From an uncultured Prevotellaceae bacterium (GTDB lineage Bacteria > Bacteroidota > Bacteroidia > Bacteroidales > Bacteroidaceae): a DNA stretch of 42,325 nt. The stretch lies in assembly GCA_947166655.1 (NCBI GenBank), contig CAMVFC010000011.1:1-42325 (forward strand). Direction: 5' to 3'. Below, in pieces: positions 24,500-32,773 of the stretch. The notes below the pieces were generated by a model. That model was given only the letters and a program-made list of their open reading frames with translations, was not told the DNA's origin and ran no database searches. Position 1 is the first letter of the stretch, and the number at the start of each line of letters is the position of its first letter. The position numbers were made by a program, and so were the translations under genes.

Positions 24500-24837
24500 T
24501 CTTCGTTCTTCAGCAGGCGGTCGATGTTGTCGGCATAGTCGAGAGAATCGTCGACGAAGAACTTCAGTTCGGGTATGATGCGCAGCTGGTGGCGCGTGCG
24601 CTGTCCGAGCTCGTAGCGTATTTGCCGGACGTTCTGGTTGATGTTCTGGCAGATGTCTTCGGCGCGCTCGCTGGGAAAGATGCTGAGGTAGGCTCGGCAG
24701 ACGCTCATGTCGGGGCTGATGCGGCACACGGAGACGCTGACGAGCACTCCGTGGAGGGCCTTGGTCTGCTTCTGGAAGATGTCGCTGAGTTCTTTCTGAA
24801 TGAGTCGTGCGATCTTGTTCTGGCGGGTTGTTTCCAT
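24496..24837 (-). CDS. rbfA: Ribosome-binding factor A
   Basis: A small KH-like protein needed for late 30S maturation and 16S rRNA 5' processing. It has 113 residues. Family features are the N-terminal RQNKIARLIQKELSDIFQ helix, the ISPDMSVCRAYLSIFP strand, and the C-terminal RTRHQLRIIPELKFFVDDSLDYADNIDRLL. Its TGA overlaps the permease ATG (4 bp), and its own ATG starts 1 bp after the sufE stop, so translation of the three genes is tightly coupled. Confidence 0.95.
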   Translation of the reverse strand: METTRQNKIARLIQKELSDIFQKQTKALHGVLVSVSVCRISPDMSVCRAYLSIFPSERAEDICQNINQNVRQIRYELGQRTRHQLRIIPELKFFVDDSLDYADNIDRLLKNEE

Positions 24838-24838
24838 T

Positions 24839-25273
24839 CTATTTCTTGTTTTTCGTTTTCTCGTTGTACGCGAGGGCGTACGTTTTCATGCGGCGCAACA
24901 TGGCCAGCAGGCCGTTGCTGCGATTGGGCGAGAGGTGCTGGCGCAGGCCGATACGGTCGATGAAGTAGAGGTCGGCATCGGCGATTTCCTGCGGTGTGTG
25001 GTCGCTGAGGATATGGATGAGCAGGGCGATAATGCCCTTGACGATAAGGGCGTCGCTCTCTGCACGGAAGTGGACGAGCCCCTCGGGGGTGAGGTCGGCT
25101 GTGAGCCACACGCGGCTCTGACAGCCCTCGATGAGGTTCTGCCGGATCTTGTCCGATTCGGGTAGCGGGGTCTGCTCCGAGCCGAGATCGATGAGCAGCT
25201 GGTAGCGATCCATCCAGTCGTCGAGCTCGCTGAACTCGGCTATGATGTCGTCTTGAATTTCGTTGATGGTCAT
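24839..25273 (-). CDS. sufE: Fe-S cluster assembly sulfur acceptor SufE
   Basis: It accepts persulfide sulfur from the cysteine desulfurase SufS and enhances sulfur delivery to Fe-S assembly. It has 144 residues, the normal SufE length. The acceptor cysteine is C51 in NLIEGCQSRVW. The C-terminal helices include LSPNRSNGLLAMLRRMK. It precedes rbfA by 1 bp; the glutaminyl-cyclase-like gene lies 112 bp upstream on the same strand. No sufS/sufBCD occur here. Confidence 0.95.
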   Translation of the reverse strand: MTINEIQDDIIAEFSELDDWMDRYQLLIDLGSEQTPLPESDKIRQNLIEGCQSRVWLTADLTPEGLVHFRAESDALIVKGIIALLIHILSDHTPQEIADADLYFIDRIGLRQHLSPNRSNGLLAMLRRMKTYALAYNEKTKNKK

Positions 25274-25385
25274 TTCTTTCTGTAGATGTTCACAATGGGT
25301 TATAGGATTTCAGGCGCTGTGGCGCTGAGGCGCAGCGGAAAAGAGAACTCTGTGATTCCGTGTGCCAAAGAATGTAATGGGCGAT

Positions 25386-26417
25386 TTATCTGTTGTCGTT
25401 ATAGATGAGCTGCAGCAACGTCTGTCCGACAGCAGTGAGGGCTGCAGGGTCGATGTGTTCGGGCGTGTCGCTGACGGTGTGCCATGTGGGCCCGAAAGAG
25501 GATTCTCCGTCGTCGGTGTGGGGTATGATGTCAATGGCGGGGATTTGTGCGATGCGGTTGACGGGCAGGTGGTCGTCGGTGACGTATCCTCCCTCGCGCA
25601 GGACGAAGAATTCGCCATAGCCCAGCTGCACGCCCAGGTGCCATACCATATTGACCACCGGCTGCGCGTAGTGGCAGGAGAAGCCCTCCATGAGGAAGCG
25701 TGCTCCGCGGCCGCCTACCATGTCGAGGTTGACGGCGTAGCGGGCCGTGTAGCCGGTGGTGAGTGCCTGTTCGGCCCAGTAGCGTGAGCCGAGGCACCAG
25801 TAGCCGGTTTCGTCGTCCCCTTCGTTGTCATCGGCCCATTGCGGCCGTCCTTGGTCTTCGCAGTCGAAGCAGACGAAGTCTACTCCGTAGCCGAGAGGTG
25901 CGCTCTGCAGCTGTCGTGCGATCTCCAGCATCACGGCTACGCCCGAGGCGCCGTCGTTGGCTGCCGGCACGGGGGTGTGATGTTTGCTCTCGTCGGGGTC
26001 GTTGTCAGCCCAGGCTCGGCTGTCCCAGTGGGCGGTGAAGAGCACGCGGTCGGCAAAGTCGGGGCCGAAACTGGCTCCGATGTTACGGCAGGGCAGGTCC
26101 TTGCCATCGTAACCAGTGAGGGTGGTGCGCTGCTCGACGACATCGGCGCCGAGGTTGCGGAACTGCTGTGCAATCCAGTCGCCACAAGCACGATGGGCTT
26201 CGCTGCCCGGCACGCGGGGGCCGAAAGCGCACTGTGCCTTCACGTAGTACATGGCCGAGTCGGGGCAGAAGGTGGGAGCCGCTGCCAGGGCTATGGTGTC
26301 GGTGTCGCCCTCGCTACGGGCCGTGCGGCCCTTGCAGGAGGAGAAGAGAGAGACTGCAGCGATGCAGCAATACAAACATGGTAAAAGCAGAAACTTCTGC
26401 AGCTGAGAGGTGTTCAT
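25386..26417 (-). CDS. M28-family zinc lipoprotein, probable glutaminyl-peptide cyclotransferase
   Basis: The protein has 343 residues with a lipoprotein signal (hydrophobic segment, then SLFSSC with C28), so likely anchored on the periplasmic face. The M28 fold has metal-ligand candidates H130 (TAHWDSR), D155 (ANDGASG), E187 (FDCEDQG), D232 (LDMVGG) and H313 (TWHTVSD). The pattern of D155, E187 and H313 with a long acidic insertion (residues 190-205) matches the type II glutaminyl cyclases known from Porphyromonas and Prevotella, which make N-terminal pyroglutamate on exported proteins after signal cleavage. An aminopeptidase role is possible because H130 and D232 are also kept. It is upstream of sufE-rbfA-permease on the same strand. 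Confidence 0.82.
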   Translation of the reverse strand: MNTSQLQKFLLLPCLYCCIAAVSLFSSCKGRTARSEGDTDTIALAAAPTFCPDSAMYYVKAQCAFGPRVPGSEAHRACGDWIAQQFRNLGADVVEQRTTLTGYDGKDLPCRNIGASFGPDFADRVLFTAHWDSRAWADNDPDESKHHTPVPAANDGASGVAVMLEIARQLQSAPLGYGVDFVCFDCEDQGRPQWADDNEGDDETGYWCLGSRYWAEQALTTGYTARYAVNLDMVGGRGARFLMEGFSCHYAQPVVNMVWHLGVQLGYGEFFVLREGGYVTDDHLPVNRIAQIPAIDIIPHTDDGESSFGPTWHTVSDTPEHIDPAALTAVGQTLLQLIYNDNR

Positions 26418-26600
26418 GAGTTGAATGTTGTCTGTGCCCTCATACTCCTCTAAGGGGAGCGGGTAGGGCTCTTCAGTTCTTTTATTCTTTCATTTTGATT
26501 TCTAATGATCCATTAGTCAGGGAGTTCGGGAGTTACCATAATAGCTGAGTTATTACTATAATATGATTCCCGCGAATAAGGCATTTGTCTTAACCCTTTC

Positions 26601-28388
26601 CTAACCGCCGGCCCCTGAGATTCTTTCATTCTTCCCCATGGCTTGCACTTGGCTCATGGTTCTTAGGAAGTTGCCTCCCCAGATGAGACGAAGGTCATCT
26701 TCGCTGAAGCGTCTGCGAAGGAGGTGACGGGTGAAGTTGATGAGCTCGGAAGCCGATGCCAGCCCCGGCACGCCGCCGTCGCCGTCGAAGTCGGTGCCGA
26801 TGCCGACGTGCTCGATGCCAGCCACGTCTATCATGTGGCAGAGGTGGTCTACGGCGTCGATGACGGTGGCTTGGCCGTCTGCGCGCAGGAACCCGCTGTA
26901 GAATGTGACCTGTGCTACACCGTCCTTGGCGGCCAAGGCCCGCAGTTGTTCGTCAGTAAGATTGCGGGGATGGTCGCAGAGCGCGCGCGCTGAGGAATGG
27001 GAACAGACGACAGGTTGTCGGCTGGTCTCCAGGACGTCAAAGAATGTGGGTACGCTGGCGTGGGAGAGGTCGACCAGCAGGCCGAGGCGGTTCATCTCAC
27101 TGATCACCTGTGCACCGAAGGGTGATAGCCCCTCCAACGGCTCTCCTTCACGCGGACGGGCAGAGCCGCAAATATCATTGTTGCCATTGTGGCAGAGGGT
27201 AATGTAGACGATACCCTGACGTGCGAAATGCTCTACGAGGCTGATGTCCTTGCCGATGGCGTAGCCGTTCTCAATGCCTGTCATGATGGCACGTTTGCCT
27301 TCACGTTTGAGCTGGTAGAGTTCTTCCGGTGTGCGTGCCAGTGCCAGTGCGGCTCCCTGTGCCGACAGGTCGTTGACCATCTGGCGGACACGCTGCAGTT
27401 GCTTCTCGGCGTAAGCCGAGGCGGCAGCGTAGCCTTCGGGAGTGCGTTCGCCCTGTGGGATGTAGGCCACCATGATACTGGCGTCAAGTCCTCCTTCGTT
27501 CATCTTGTGCAGGTCGACGAGAATGCGGTCGTCTCGCTGCCCGAAACGAATATCCTGATTGAAAAACATAGGGGTGTCGCAGTGGCTGTCCAGCGTGAGC
27601 AGGCGCGCATGTAGGCGGCGTGCCTCGGCATAGTTGGCGGCTTCGTCGGTGAGCCATTGGAAGAGAGGCTGCATGGAGGTGTCGCCGCGCAGGCAGAATG
27701 CTTCAGGATGCCACTGCACGCCGAGGATGCTTTTATGTTCAGTCGACTCGATGGCCTCAATGATGCCGTCCTTGGCGTAGGCCGACACACGCAGGTGGGG
27801 GCCCGTAGTGCGCACGGCCTGATGGTGGAAACTGTTGACAGCTAACTCGTCGGTGTTAAAAAGCGACTGAAGAAGGGTCCCTTCTTCCAGGCGGACGGTG
27901 TGTGAGGGGTAGCTGCGGTCAAGCTGCTGTGAATGCTTGACTCTCGTCGGACAGTCGGTGGAAAGGGACAAATCCTGCCAAATCGATCCGCCGAGAGCCG
28001 CTGCCAGCATCTGGCATCCGCGGCAAATTCCCAGCATAGGCAATTGGCGGTCGAAAGCCAAGCGCACCAACAATAGTTCGCTTGCGTCGCGATGTCCGTT
28101 TATGGAACCCAGCAGGGGGGATGGTTCTTCGCCAACGAAAAGCGGGTTGAGGTCTGCTCCGCCGGAAAGAATGAGTCCGTCAAGACGGTCGACCAAAGGC
28201 ACCAACGCTTCATGGTCCGATAGTGGCGGAAGGACAATAGGCGTGGCACCCGCACGAACGACACTTTCGAAATAGCCTTCTGCCAGTTCGCAACCTTTGT
28301 CGCCGAAATTGCCTGTGATGCCAATCAGAGGTCTGCGCAGCGACCCTGGCAAATGGGTGTGCAGTTGGTGATATGCTTTGTTGATCAT
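26601..28388 (-). CDS. Fusion of class I glutamine amidotransferase-like (C26) and membrane-dipeptidase-like (M19) domains
   Basis: The protein has 595 residues with two enzyme domains. Residues about 19-248 match gamma-glutamyl-gamma-aminobutyrate hydrolase/PuuD: nucleophile C122 in GICRGCQ, with H227 and E229 in VQWHPE. Residues about 258-585 match M19 renal-type dipeptidase: metal ligands H269/D271 (DSHCDTP), bridging E373 (GIENG), H443 (LSHAS), H464 (SHSSAR) and D533 (GTDFDG). All key residues are present, so both halves look active. There is no signal peptide, so it is cytoplasmic. One reading is sequential hydrolysis of a gamma-glutamyl peptide and the released dipeptide. It stands apart from neighbours (183 bp and 384 bp gaps). 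Confidence 0.9.
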   Translation of the reverse strand: MINKAYHQLHTHLPGSLRRPLIGITGNFGDKGCELAEGYFESVVRAGATPIVLPPLSDHEALVPLVDRLDGLILSGGADLNPLFVGEEPSPLLGSINGHRDASELLLVRLAFDRQLPMLGICRGCQMLAAALGGSIWQDLSLSTDCPTRVKHSQQLDRSYPSHTVRLEEGTLLQSLFNTDELAVNSFHHQAVRTTGPHLRVSAYAKDGIIEAIESTEHKSILGVQWHPEAFCLRGDTSMQPLFQWLTDEAANYAEARRLHARLLTLDSHCDTPMFFNQDIRFGQRDDRILVDLHKMNEGGLDASIMVAYIPQGERTPEGYAAASAYAEKQLQRVRQMVNDLSAQGAALALARTPEELYQLKREGKRAIMTGIENGYAIGKDISLVEHFARQGIVYITLCHNGNNDICGSARPREGEPLEGLSPFGAQVISEMNRLGLLVDLSHASVPTFFDVLETSRQPVVCSHSSARALCDHPRNLTDEQLRALAAKDGVAQVTFYSGFLRADGQATVIDAVDHLCHMIDVAGIEHVGIGTDFDGDGGVPGLASASELINFTRHLLRRRFSEDDLRLIWGGNFLRTMSQVQAMGKNERISGAGG

Positions 28389-28772
28389 AATGAGATGATT
28401 GAAGACCCTCTTCCCAGTCCGCTTTGTCGGAACACTTATTTAATAGTTCCGTCGCCGTCTCCCCGTGAAGTGGAGAGCTTCGCTATTGTTCTGAATCTGC
28501 ATGCCGACTGACTCTTCTTCCCTCATGGGAGGGGTCGGACTGGGTCAGTAGATGGGTTTCAAGAGTGCAGGATGAGATTTACTTTCAGATTTGAAGGTGA
28601 CTTTGATTTTCACCCCGAGCGAAGCGAGATGCTTCATTCCTCACTTCCTCTTCTTCCTTATGGTAGGGGTAGGAGATGGGCCTTGGGTCTTATGGATTAA
28701 ATACCCTTTGTGGTTAGGGATTTCTGCCCTTTGAACGATTTTATTTTTCAATCTTTTACTTCTCAGCTTTCT
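28389..28772. other. Intergenic region with one dispersed repeat; no gene
   Basis: The region is pyrimidine-rich near 28500-28540 and 28640-28680, with a short repeat at 28569-28602 shared with 20803-20837. A CTCCCC/GGGGAG-like arm is seen near 28457. No TAnnTTTG site lies just upstream of the dipeptidase. No supported coding frame. Confidence 0.4.
28569..28602 (+). repeat. Short dispersed repeat, copy 2
   Basis: GGATGAGATTTACTTTCAGA followed by TTTGAAGGTGACT matches 20803-20837 with a few differences and one indel. Here it is purely intergenic, showing that the sequence exists independently of the DUF3098 gene. Confidence 0.5.
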
Positions 28773-29306
28773 TTACTCCTCTTCCGTGTCTGCCGTGAGG
28801 CCGGCCTTCTTGGCCGTGAGGGCTTTGATGGCAGCCACGTCTTTCTCGGAGAGACCGATGGGCACCTCTTTCTTAATGCTTTGTTTCAGTGATATCAGTG
28901 TTTCTGTGGACGTGACACCTTCTATCTCCTGCAGGCGATTGTTCAGCAGTTCCATCAAGTGAGCGTTGTCGCGTGCATAGAGCTTGATGAGCATCGTGTA
29001 AGGCCCAGTGGTGAAGTGACATTCCACGATTTCTGGAATCTTCTCGAACTCAGCCACTACGCGTTTGTACATAGAACCACGTTCGAGAGTGATGCCGACG
29101 TAGGTGCAGGTGTTATAGCCCAGCGTGGCAGGATTGACGTGGTAGCCCGAACCTACAATGACGCCTATGTCCACAAGACGCTGCACACGTTGGTGGATGG
29201 CTGCTCGTGAGACACCGCATTCAGCAGCCACATCCTTGAACGGTATGCGAGCGTTGCGCGTAATGATTTCCAAAATCTTTTTGTCCAAGCTATCTGTTTT
29301 TTCCAT
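28773..29306 (-). CDS. Lrp/AsnC-family transcriptional regulator
   Basis: The protein has 177 residues. Residues 1-55 are the winged helix-turn-helix (LDKKILEIITRNARIPFKDVAAECGVSRAAIHQRVQRLVDIGVI). Residues about 65-140 are the RAM ligand-binding domain (YVGITLERG, VVECHFTTGPYTMLIKLYARDN), typical of amino-acid-responsive Lrp proteins. A charged C-terminal extension (about 150-177, rich in K and E) exceeds standard Lrp length. The ligand is unknown. It has its own promoter at 29338-29345 and is separated from the FKBP operon by a terminator. Confidence 0.93.
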   Translation of the reverse strand: MEKTDSLDKKILEIITRNARIPFKDVAAECGVSRAAIHQRVQRLVDIGVIVGSGYHVNPATLGYNTCTYVGITLERGSMYKRVVAEFEKIPEIVECHFTTGPYTMLIKLYARDNAHLMELLNNRLQEIEGVTSTETLISLKQSIKKEVPIGLSEKDVAAIKALTAKKAGLTADTEEE

Positions 29307-29337
29307 TAACTCATTCGTTTTATGCCATTTTGTTCGG

Positions 29338-29345
29338 CAAATGTA
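29338..29345 (-). promoter_or_regulatory. -7 promoter element (TACATTTG) of the Lrp-family gene
   Basis: A TAnnTTTG match on the minus strand, 31 bp upstream of ATG 29306. Confidence 0.65.
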
Positions 29346-29446
29346 CTCATTTTATGACAAACGACAAGACTTTTTTCTGAAAAAAAGGCATAAGAGGAGT
29401 ATTTTGGTGACTTTTGTGCGAAACAGGCAAGTGGTGGCAAAAGAAG

Positions 29447-29484
29447 TTTCCCGCCATCTTTTCAGCGTGAAAGATGGCGGGAAA
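29447..29484 (-). terminator. Terminator of the FKBP gene cluster
   Basis: A 15-bp perfect stem (TTTCCCGCCATCTTT / AAAGATGGCGGGAAA) with an 8-base loop lies 31 bp past the stop of the last FKBP gene. On the minus strand a CTTCTTTTGCC tail follows. Confidence 0.8.
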
Positions 29485-29515
29485 GGTGAGTGAGGAAGAA
29501 GAGATATTTCTCTCT

Positions 29516-30415
29516 TTATTGAACAATCTCCAACAATTCTACGGTAAAGATCAACGTGGAGAATGGAGGTATCTTGCCAGCCTCGCGTGCACCATAGGCG
29601 AGTTCCTGCGGGATATAGAGTTCCCACTTCGAGCCCACAGGCATCAGCGTCAGGGCTTCGGTCCAGCCTTTAATGACCTGATTGCAGGCAAAGGTGGCGG
29701 GCTGCTTACGCTTGTAGCTACTGTCGAAGACGGTACCGTCAATGAGACGACCTTCGTAGTTCACCTTCACTTTCTGTGCGGCCGTGGGTGTGGCGCCCGT
29801 ACCTGCGGTGAGTATCTTGTACTGGAGACCGCTTGCCGTCACTTTCACACTGTCCTTCTTCGCATTAGCCGCGAGGAATTTCTCGCCTTCAATGCGGTTT
29901 TTGCCGTACTTGGCCTCCATCTTTACCTTATTATAATATTCCAGCTGCTTGTTGGCGATGGCCTGTGCGCTGTCCTCAGCCATCGTGGCTTTGCCGGCTA
30001 CGGCGTCGCGGAAGCCTTGCACGAAGCGCTCTCGGTGAATAAGGTCGAGGCTGTCGTTTATCTGGCGGTTGGCCTGCTGCACGATCTGGTTTTCTACCTG
30101 CTGGCGGATTTCGAGGCCTGCCAGGCGGGCTTTCATGCGCTTGTCGGCATCGGTCAGATCTTTCTGGTCAAAGCCCTGCAGGAAGTCCTGCATGTAAGCC
30201 TCTTCAACGCCCATGCGTTGCTTGAGGAAATTCTTCAGGCCATTGGTCTGTGCGATGCCAAAGGCGTAGCTGAAATCAGCCATGGAGACGGTGTCGACCT
30301 TCTCGGCGACTTCGGCTTTCTTGCCCTTCTTGGCTTTCTTCGTTTTAGCAGCGCTGGCGCTGACGCATACCAATATGCACAGCACCAGCGTAGTCAGTTT
30401 TATGATCTTCGTCAT
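29516..30415 (-). CDS. Periplasmic FKBP-type peptidyl-prolyl isomerase (FkpA/Mip-like)
   Basis: It accelerates proline cis-trans isomerisation and probably chaperones exported proteins. The protein has 299 residues with a signal peptide (1-23, ending SASA-A) without lipobox Cys. A Lys-rich segment (24-36) follows. The Mip/FkpA-type N-terminal helical dimerisation domain spans about 45-185 (SYAFGIAQTNGLKNFL), and the FKBP domain about 190-298 (VKVNYEGRLIDGTVFDSSY, GWTEALTLMPVGSKWELYIPQELAYG). Last of three FKBP genes on this strand; the lipoprotein paralogue ends 3 bp upstream. The terminator at 29447-29484 closes the unit. Confidence 0.93.
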   Translation of the reverse strand: MTKIIKLTTLVLCILVCVSASAAKTKKAKKGKKAEVAEKVDTVSMADFSYAFGIAQTNGLKNFLKQRMGVEEAYMQDFLQGFDQKDLTDADKRMKARLAGLEIRQQVENQIVQQANRQINDSLDLIHRERFVQGFRDAVAGKATMAEDSAQAIANKQLEYYNKVKMEAKYGKNRIEGEKFLAANAKKDSVKVTASGLQYKILTAGTGATPTAAQKVKVNYEGRLIDGTVFDSSYKRKQPATFACNQVIKGWTEALTLMPVGSKWELYIPQELAYGAREAGKIPPFSTLIFTVELLEIVQ

Positions 30416-30418
30416 CGC

Positions 30419-31285
30419 TTATTTCTCGATACTGATCAGGTCGATGGTGAAGATGAGTGCGCTGAAGGGTTTGATCTTGCCCATATCCTGGCTGCCATAA
30501 GCCTGGTCCTGGGGAATGTAAACCTTCCACTTGGAGCCAACAGGCATCGTAGTCAGAGCAGCCTTGAAGCCGGGGATGACCTGACTGGCGCCGAACACAG
30601 TGGGCTCACCCTCGAGATTGCTGTCGAAGACGGTACCATCGGTCAGCGTGCCTTCGTAGTGCACTTTTACGCGGCAGGTGTCAGCGGCGATTTCGCCCTT
30701 GCCTTCGGTGAGGACTTCGTAGTAGACACCATTTCCGAGGCTCTTCACGCCGTCTTTCTTAGCAATTTCTGCCATGAACTTCTCGCCAGCGGCTTTGTTA
30801 TCGCCGAACTGCTTTTCGCGAGCAGCGTTGCGGACAACGTCCATTTTGGTTTGAGCGTAGTTGTTGGCAGAGTCGAGAGTCATCACATCGAACTTGCCAG
30901 CGACAGCTGCCATGAAACCAGCGTAGAGGTTCTTTTCGTTGATGGTTTGCGTACTGTCCTCGCCGAAGATCATTTGGTTGATGTTTTTCACCATACCTTG
31001 GCTCACCTGCTGACCAATCTGCAGGCCTGCATAGTAAGCTGTCTTCTTGGGATCCTCGCCAGACTTAGCACTCTCGTAGAAGCCTTTGAGGAACTCGTCG
31101 ATGTAGGCGGTGTCAACACCCATGCGCATGACGAGGTAGTCTTTCAGACCTTGTGTCTGGCTCATACCGATGGCGTAGCTGAGGGTGTCAAGTTCGCTCT
31201 TAAAGGCTGCGCTGGGAGCGGACTGGGTGCAAGAGGTCATGACAATAGCCAGAACGGCTGCACAGATTACAGAAATCTTTTTCAT
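30419..31285 (-). CDS. Lipoprotein FKBP-type peptidyl-prolyl isomerase
   Basis: The protein has 288 residues. The N-terminus MKKISVICAAVLAIVMTSC is a lipoprotein signal (lipobox TSC-T, C19). The helical FKBP_N domain (LSYAIGMSQTQGLKDYLVMRMGVDTAYIDEFL) is clearly paralogous to the gene at 29516. The FKBP domain (about 180-287) has VKVHYEGTLTDGTVFDS, VIPGFKAALTTMPVGSKWKVYIPQDQAYG and FTIDLISI. It probably sits on the inner or outer membrane facing the periplasm. The middle gene of the cluster. Confidence 0.94.
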   Translation of the reverse strand: MKKISVICAAVLAIVMTSCTQSAPSAAFKSELDTLSYAIGMSQTQGLKDYLVMRMGVDTAYIDEFLKGFYESAKSGEDPKKTAYYAGLQIGQQVSQGMVKNINQMIFGEDSTQTINEKNLYAGFMAAVAGKFDVMTLDSANNYAQTKMDVVRNAAREKQFGDNKAAGEKFMAEIAKKDGVKSLGNGVYYEVLTEGKGEIAADTCRVKVHYEGTLTDGTVFDSNLEGEPTVFGASQVIPGFKAALTTMPVGSKWKVYIPQDQAYGSQDMGKIKPFSALIFTIDLISIEK

Positions 31286-31330
31286 TGTTTTTTTATTGTT
31301 AAAGGGTTGAATGTTATAAGTCTGTTTTCT

Positions 31331-31915
31331 TTAGAGAACCTTGATGAGCTCCACGTCGAAGATGAGGGTAGAGTAGGGTGGAATCGAACTTCCGGCCCCG
31401 CGCTCACCGTATCCTAGCAGATAAGGGATGAAGAAACGGTATTTGGCACCTTCTTTCATCAGCTGCACACCTTCTGTCCAACCGGGAATCACGCCGTTGA
31501 GGGGGAAGTCGGCAGGTTCGCCGCGCTTGTATGAGCTGTCGAATACCGTTCCGTCGATAAGGGTGCCCTCATAGTGGCAGCGCACGTTGTCGGTGGCTTT
31601 GGGACTGCGGCCGGAGCCTTCCTGAAGCACGATGTACTGGAGGCCGCTCTTGGTGGTAATCACGCCCGGCTTCTTGGCGTTCTCCTCAAGGAACACTTTC
31701 CCTTGGGCAATAGTGCCTTCAGCCTGCTTGCGGGCCTGTTTGTCGAAATATTCATTGAGCAAGGCCTGTGCCTCACGGTGAGAGATGGCAGGCTCTTGGT
31801 CTGTCAGCACGTCGCAGATACTCTGTGTAAAGTCTTGGACGTTAAAATCCTCGATGCCCATACTCTTGAGCTGTTGGCCTATGCCAAGGCCCAATGCATA
31901 GCTAATTTTATTCAT
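31331..31915 (-). CDS. Cytoplasmic FKBP-type peptidyl-prolyl isomerase (FklB-like)
   Basis: The protein has 194 residues without signal peptide: it begins MNKISYALGLGIGQQL, the same FKBP_N motif found after the export signals of the other two paralogues. The FKBP domain (about 85-194) has VRCHYEGTLIDGTVFDSSYKRGEPADFPLNGVIPGW and YGERGAGSSIPPYSTLIFDVELI. This is the FklB arrangement. First gene of the three, with promoter TACCTTTG at 31944-31951; the lipoprotein paralogue starts 45 bp downstream. Together the operon supplies one FKBP to each compartment. Confidence 0.94.
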   Translation of the reverse strand: MNKISYALGLGIGQQLKSMGIEDFNVQDFTQSICDVLTDQEPAISHREAQALLNEYFDKQARKQAEGTIAQGKVFLEENAKKPGVITTKSGLQYIVLQEGSGRSPKATDNVRCHYEGTLIDGTVFDSSYKRGEPADFPLNGVIPGWTEGVQLMKEGAKYRFFIPYLLGYGERGAGSSIPPYSTLIFDVELIKVL

Positions 31916-31943
31916 TTTTGCTTACCTTTTATTAAATCGCGCG

Positions 31944-31951
31944 CAAAGGTA
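31944..31951 (-). promoter_or_regulatory. -7 promoter element (TACCTTTG) of the FKBP cluster
   Basis: A TAnnTTTG match on the minus strand, 28 bp upstream of ATG 31915. A TTTG (complement at 31975-31978) lies 23 bp further upstream and could serve as the -33 element. Confidence 0.7.
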
Positions 31952-32036
31952 CTGCTTTTCTTTTATCTTTAGCCCAAAGAATAGTTTTTTTTTGCTTTTT
32001 TATGTCTTTTGCTGCCTATTATCCATGTTTTTTGAC

Positions 32037-32044
32037 TACTTTTG
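32037..32044 (+). promoter_or_regulatory. -7 promoter element (TACTTTTG) of the sirtuin gene
   Basis: A TAnnTTTG match 21 bp upstream of ATG 32066. It overlaps a TTG at 32042 that opens the frame, which excludes that start. A TTTG sits 25 bp upstream. Confidence 0.7.
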
Positions 32045-32065
32045 CCCAGTCTAAACCTAAAGAAG

Positions 32066-32773
32066 ATGAAAAAACTGGTCGTATTAACGGGAGCAGGGAT
32101 GTCAGCAGAGAGTGGTATCAGCACCTTCCGTGATGCCGGAGGACTCTGGGAAAAGCATCGTGTGGAAGACGTGGCCACCATTGAGGGCTATGAGCGCGAC
32201 CCACAGCTTGTGATTAACTTCTACAATGAACGCCGTAAGCAGTTGTCCACCGTGCACCCCTGTCGTGGACATGAGCTGGTGGCAGCGCTGGAGAAGGATT
32301 TTGACGTGACTGTCATTACGCAGAACGTTGACGACCTGCATGAGCGAGCCGGTTCGTCTGACGTCGTTCACCTTCACGGCGAATTGATGAAGGTGACGTC
32401 TAGCTTCAGCCCCAACGACCCTTCGCAGATACAAACGCTGCAGTCCGACCATCTGGAAGTACACTTGGGTGAGAAGGCACCTGATGGAAGTCAACTGAGG
32501 CCCTTTATCGTGTGGTTCGGCGAACCAGTGCCTATGATTGAAAAAGCTGCTGAGTTAACGGCTCAAGCAGACATCTTTGTCATCATAGGTACCAGCTTGA
32601 ACGTCTACCCGGCAGCGGGTCTGATACAGTTTGTCGCGCCGGATACGCCTATTTATCTGATTGATCCCAAGGATGTCCCATGGTCATCGGTACATCGTTT
32701 TATTCATATAAAGAAGGGAGCTTCGGCGGGAATGGAAGAACTGATGGAAATTCTTCAGGACAAGGATAAGTAG
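32066..32773 (+). CDS. Sir2-family NAD-dependent protein deacylase lacking the zinc cysteines
   Basis: It removes acyl groups from lysine using NAD. The protein has 235 residues from ATG 32066. NAD-binding GAGMSAESGISTFRD (from residue 9), TQNVDDLHERAG (85-96) and the catalytic H104 in HLHGE are intact. Y53 and R56 in FYNERR form the YxxR motif that in SIRT5 and CobB binds the carboxylate of succinyl- or malonyl-lysine, so a desuccinylase activity is predicted. The four zinc-binding cysteines normally placed after HLHGE are absent: the segment KVTSSFSPND and the rest contain none, and C66 is the only cysteine. Other Bacteroidetes homologues look similar, so this is probably a family trait. 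A monocistronic gene, divergent from the FKBP cluster. Confidence 0.93.
   Translation: MKKLVVLTGAGMSAESGISTFRDAGGLWEKHRVEDVATIEGYERDPQLVINFYNERRKQLSTVHPCRGHELVAALEKDFDVTVITQNVDDLHERAGSSDVVHLHGELMKVTSSFSPNDPSQIQTLQSDHLEVHLGEKAPDGSQLRPFIVWFGEPVPMIEKAAELTAQADIFVIIGTSLNVYPAAGLIQFVAPDTPIYLIDPKDVPWSSVHRFIHIKKGASAGMEELMEILQDKDK

Noticed and set aside
24500..24727. 76-residue N-terminal extension of the ABC permease
   Set aside because: It lies within rbfA in another frame. The ATGA overlap at 24496-24499 is the usual coupled start.
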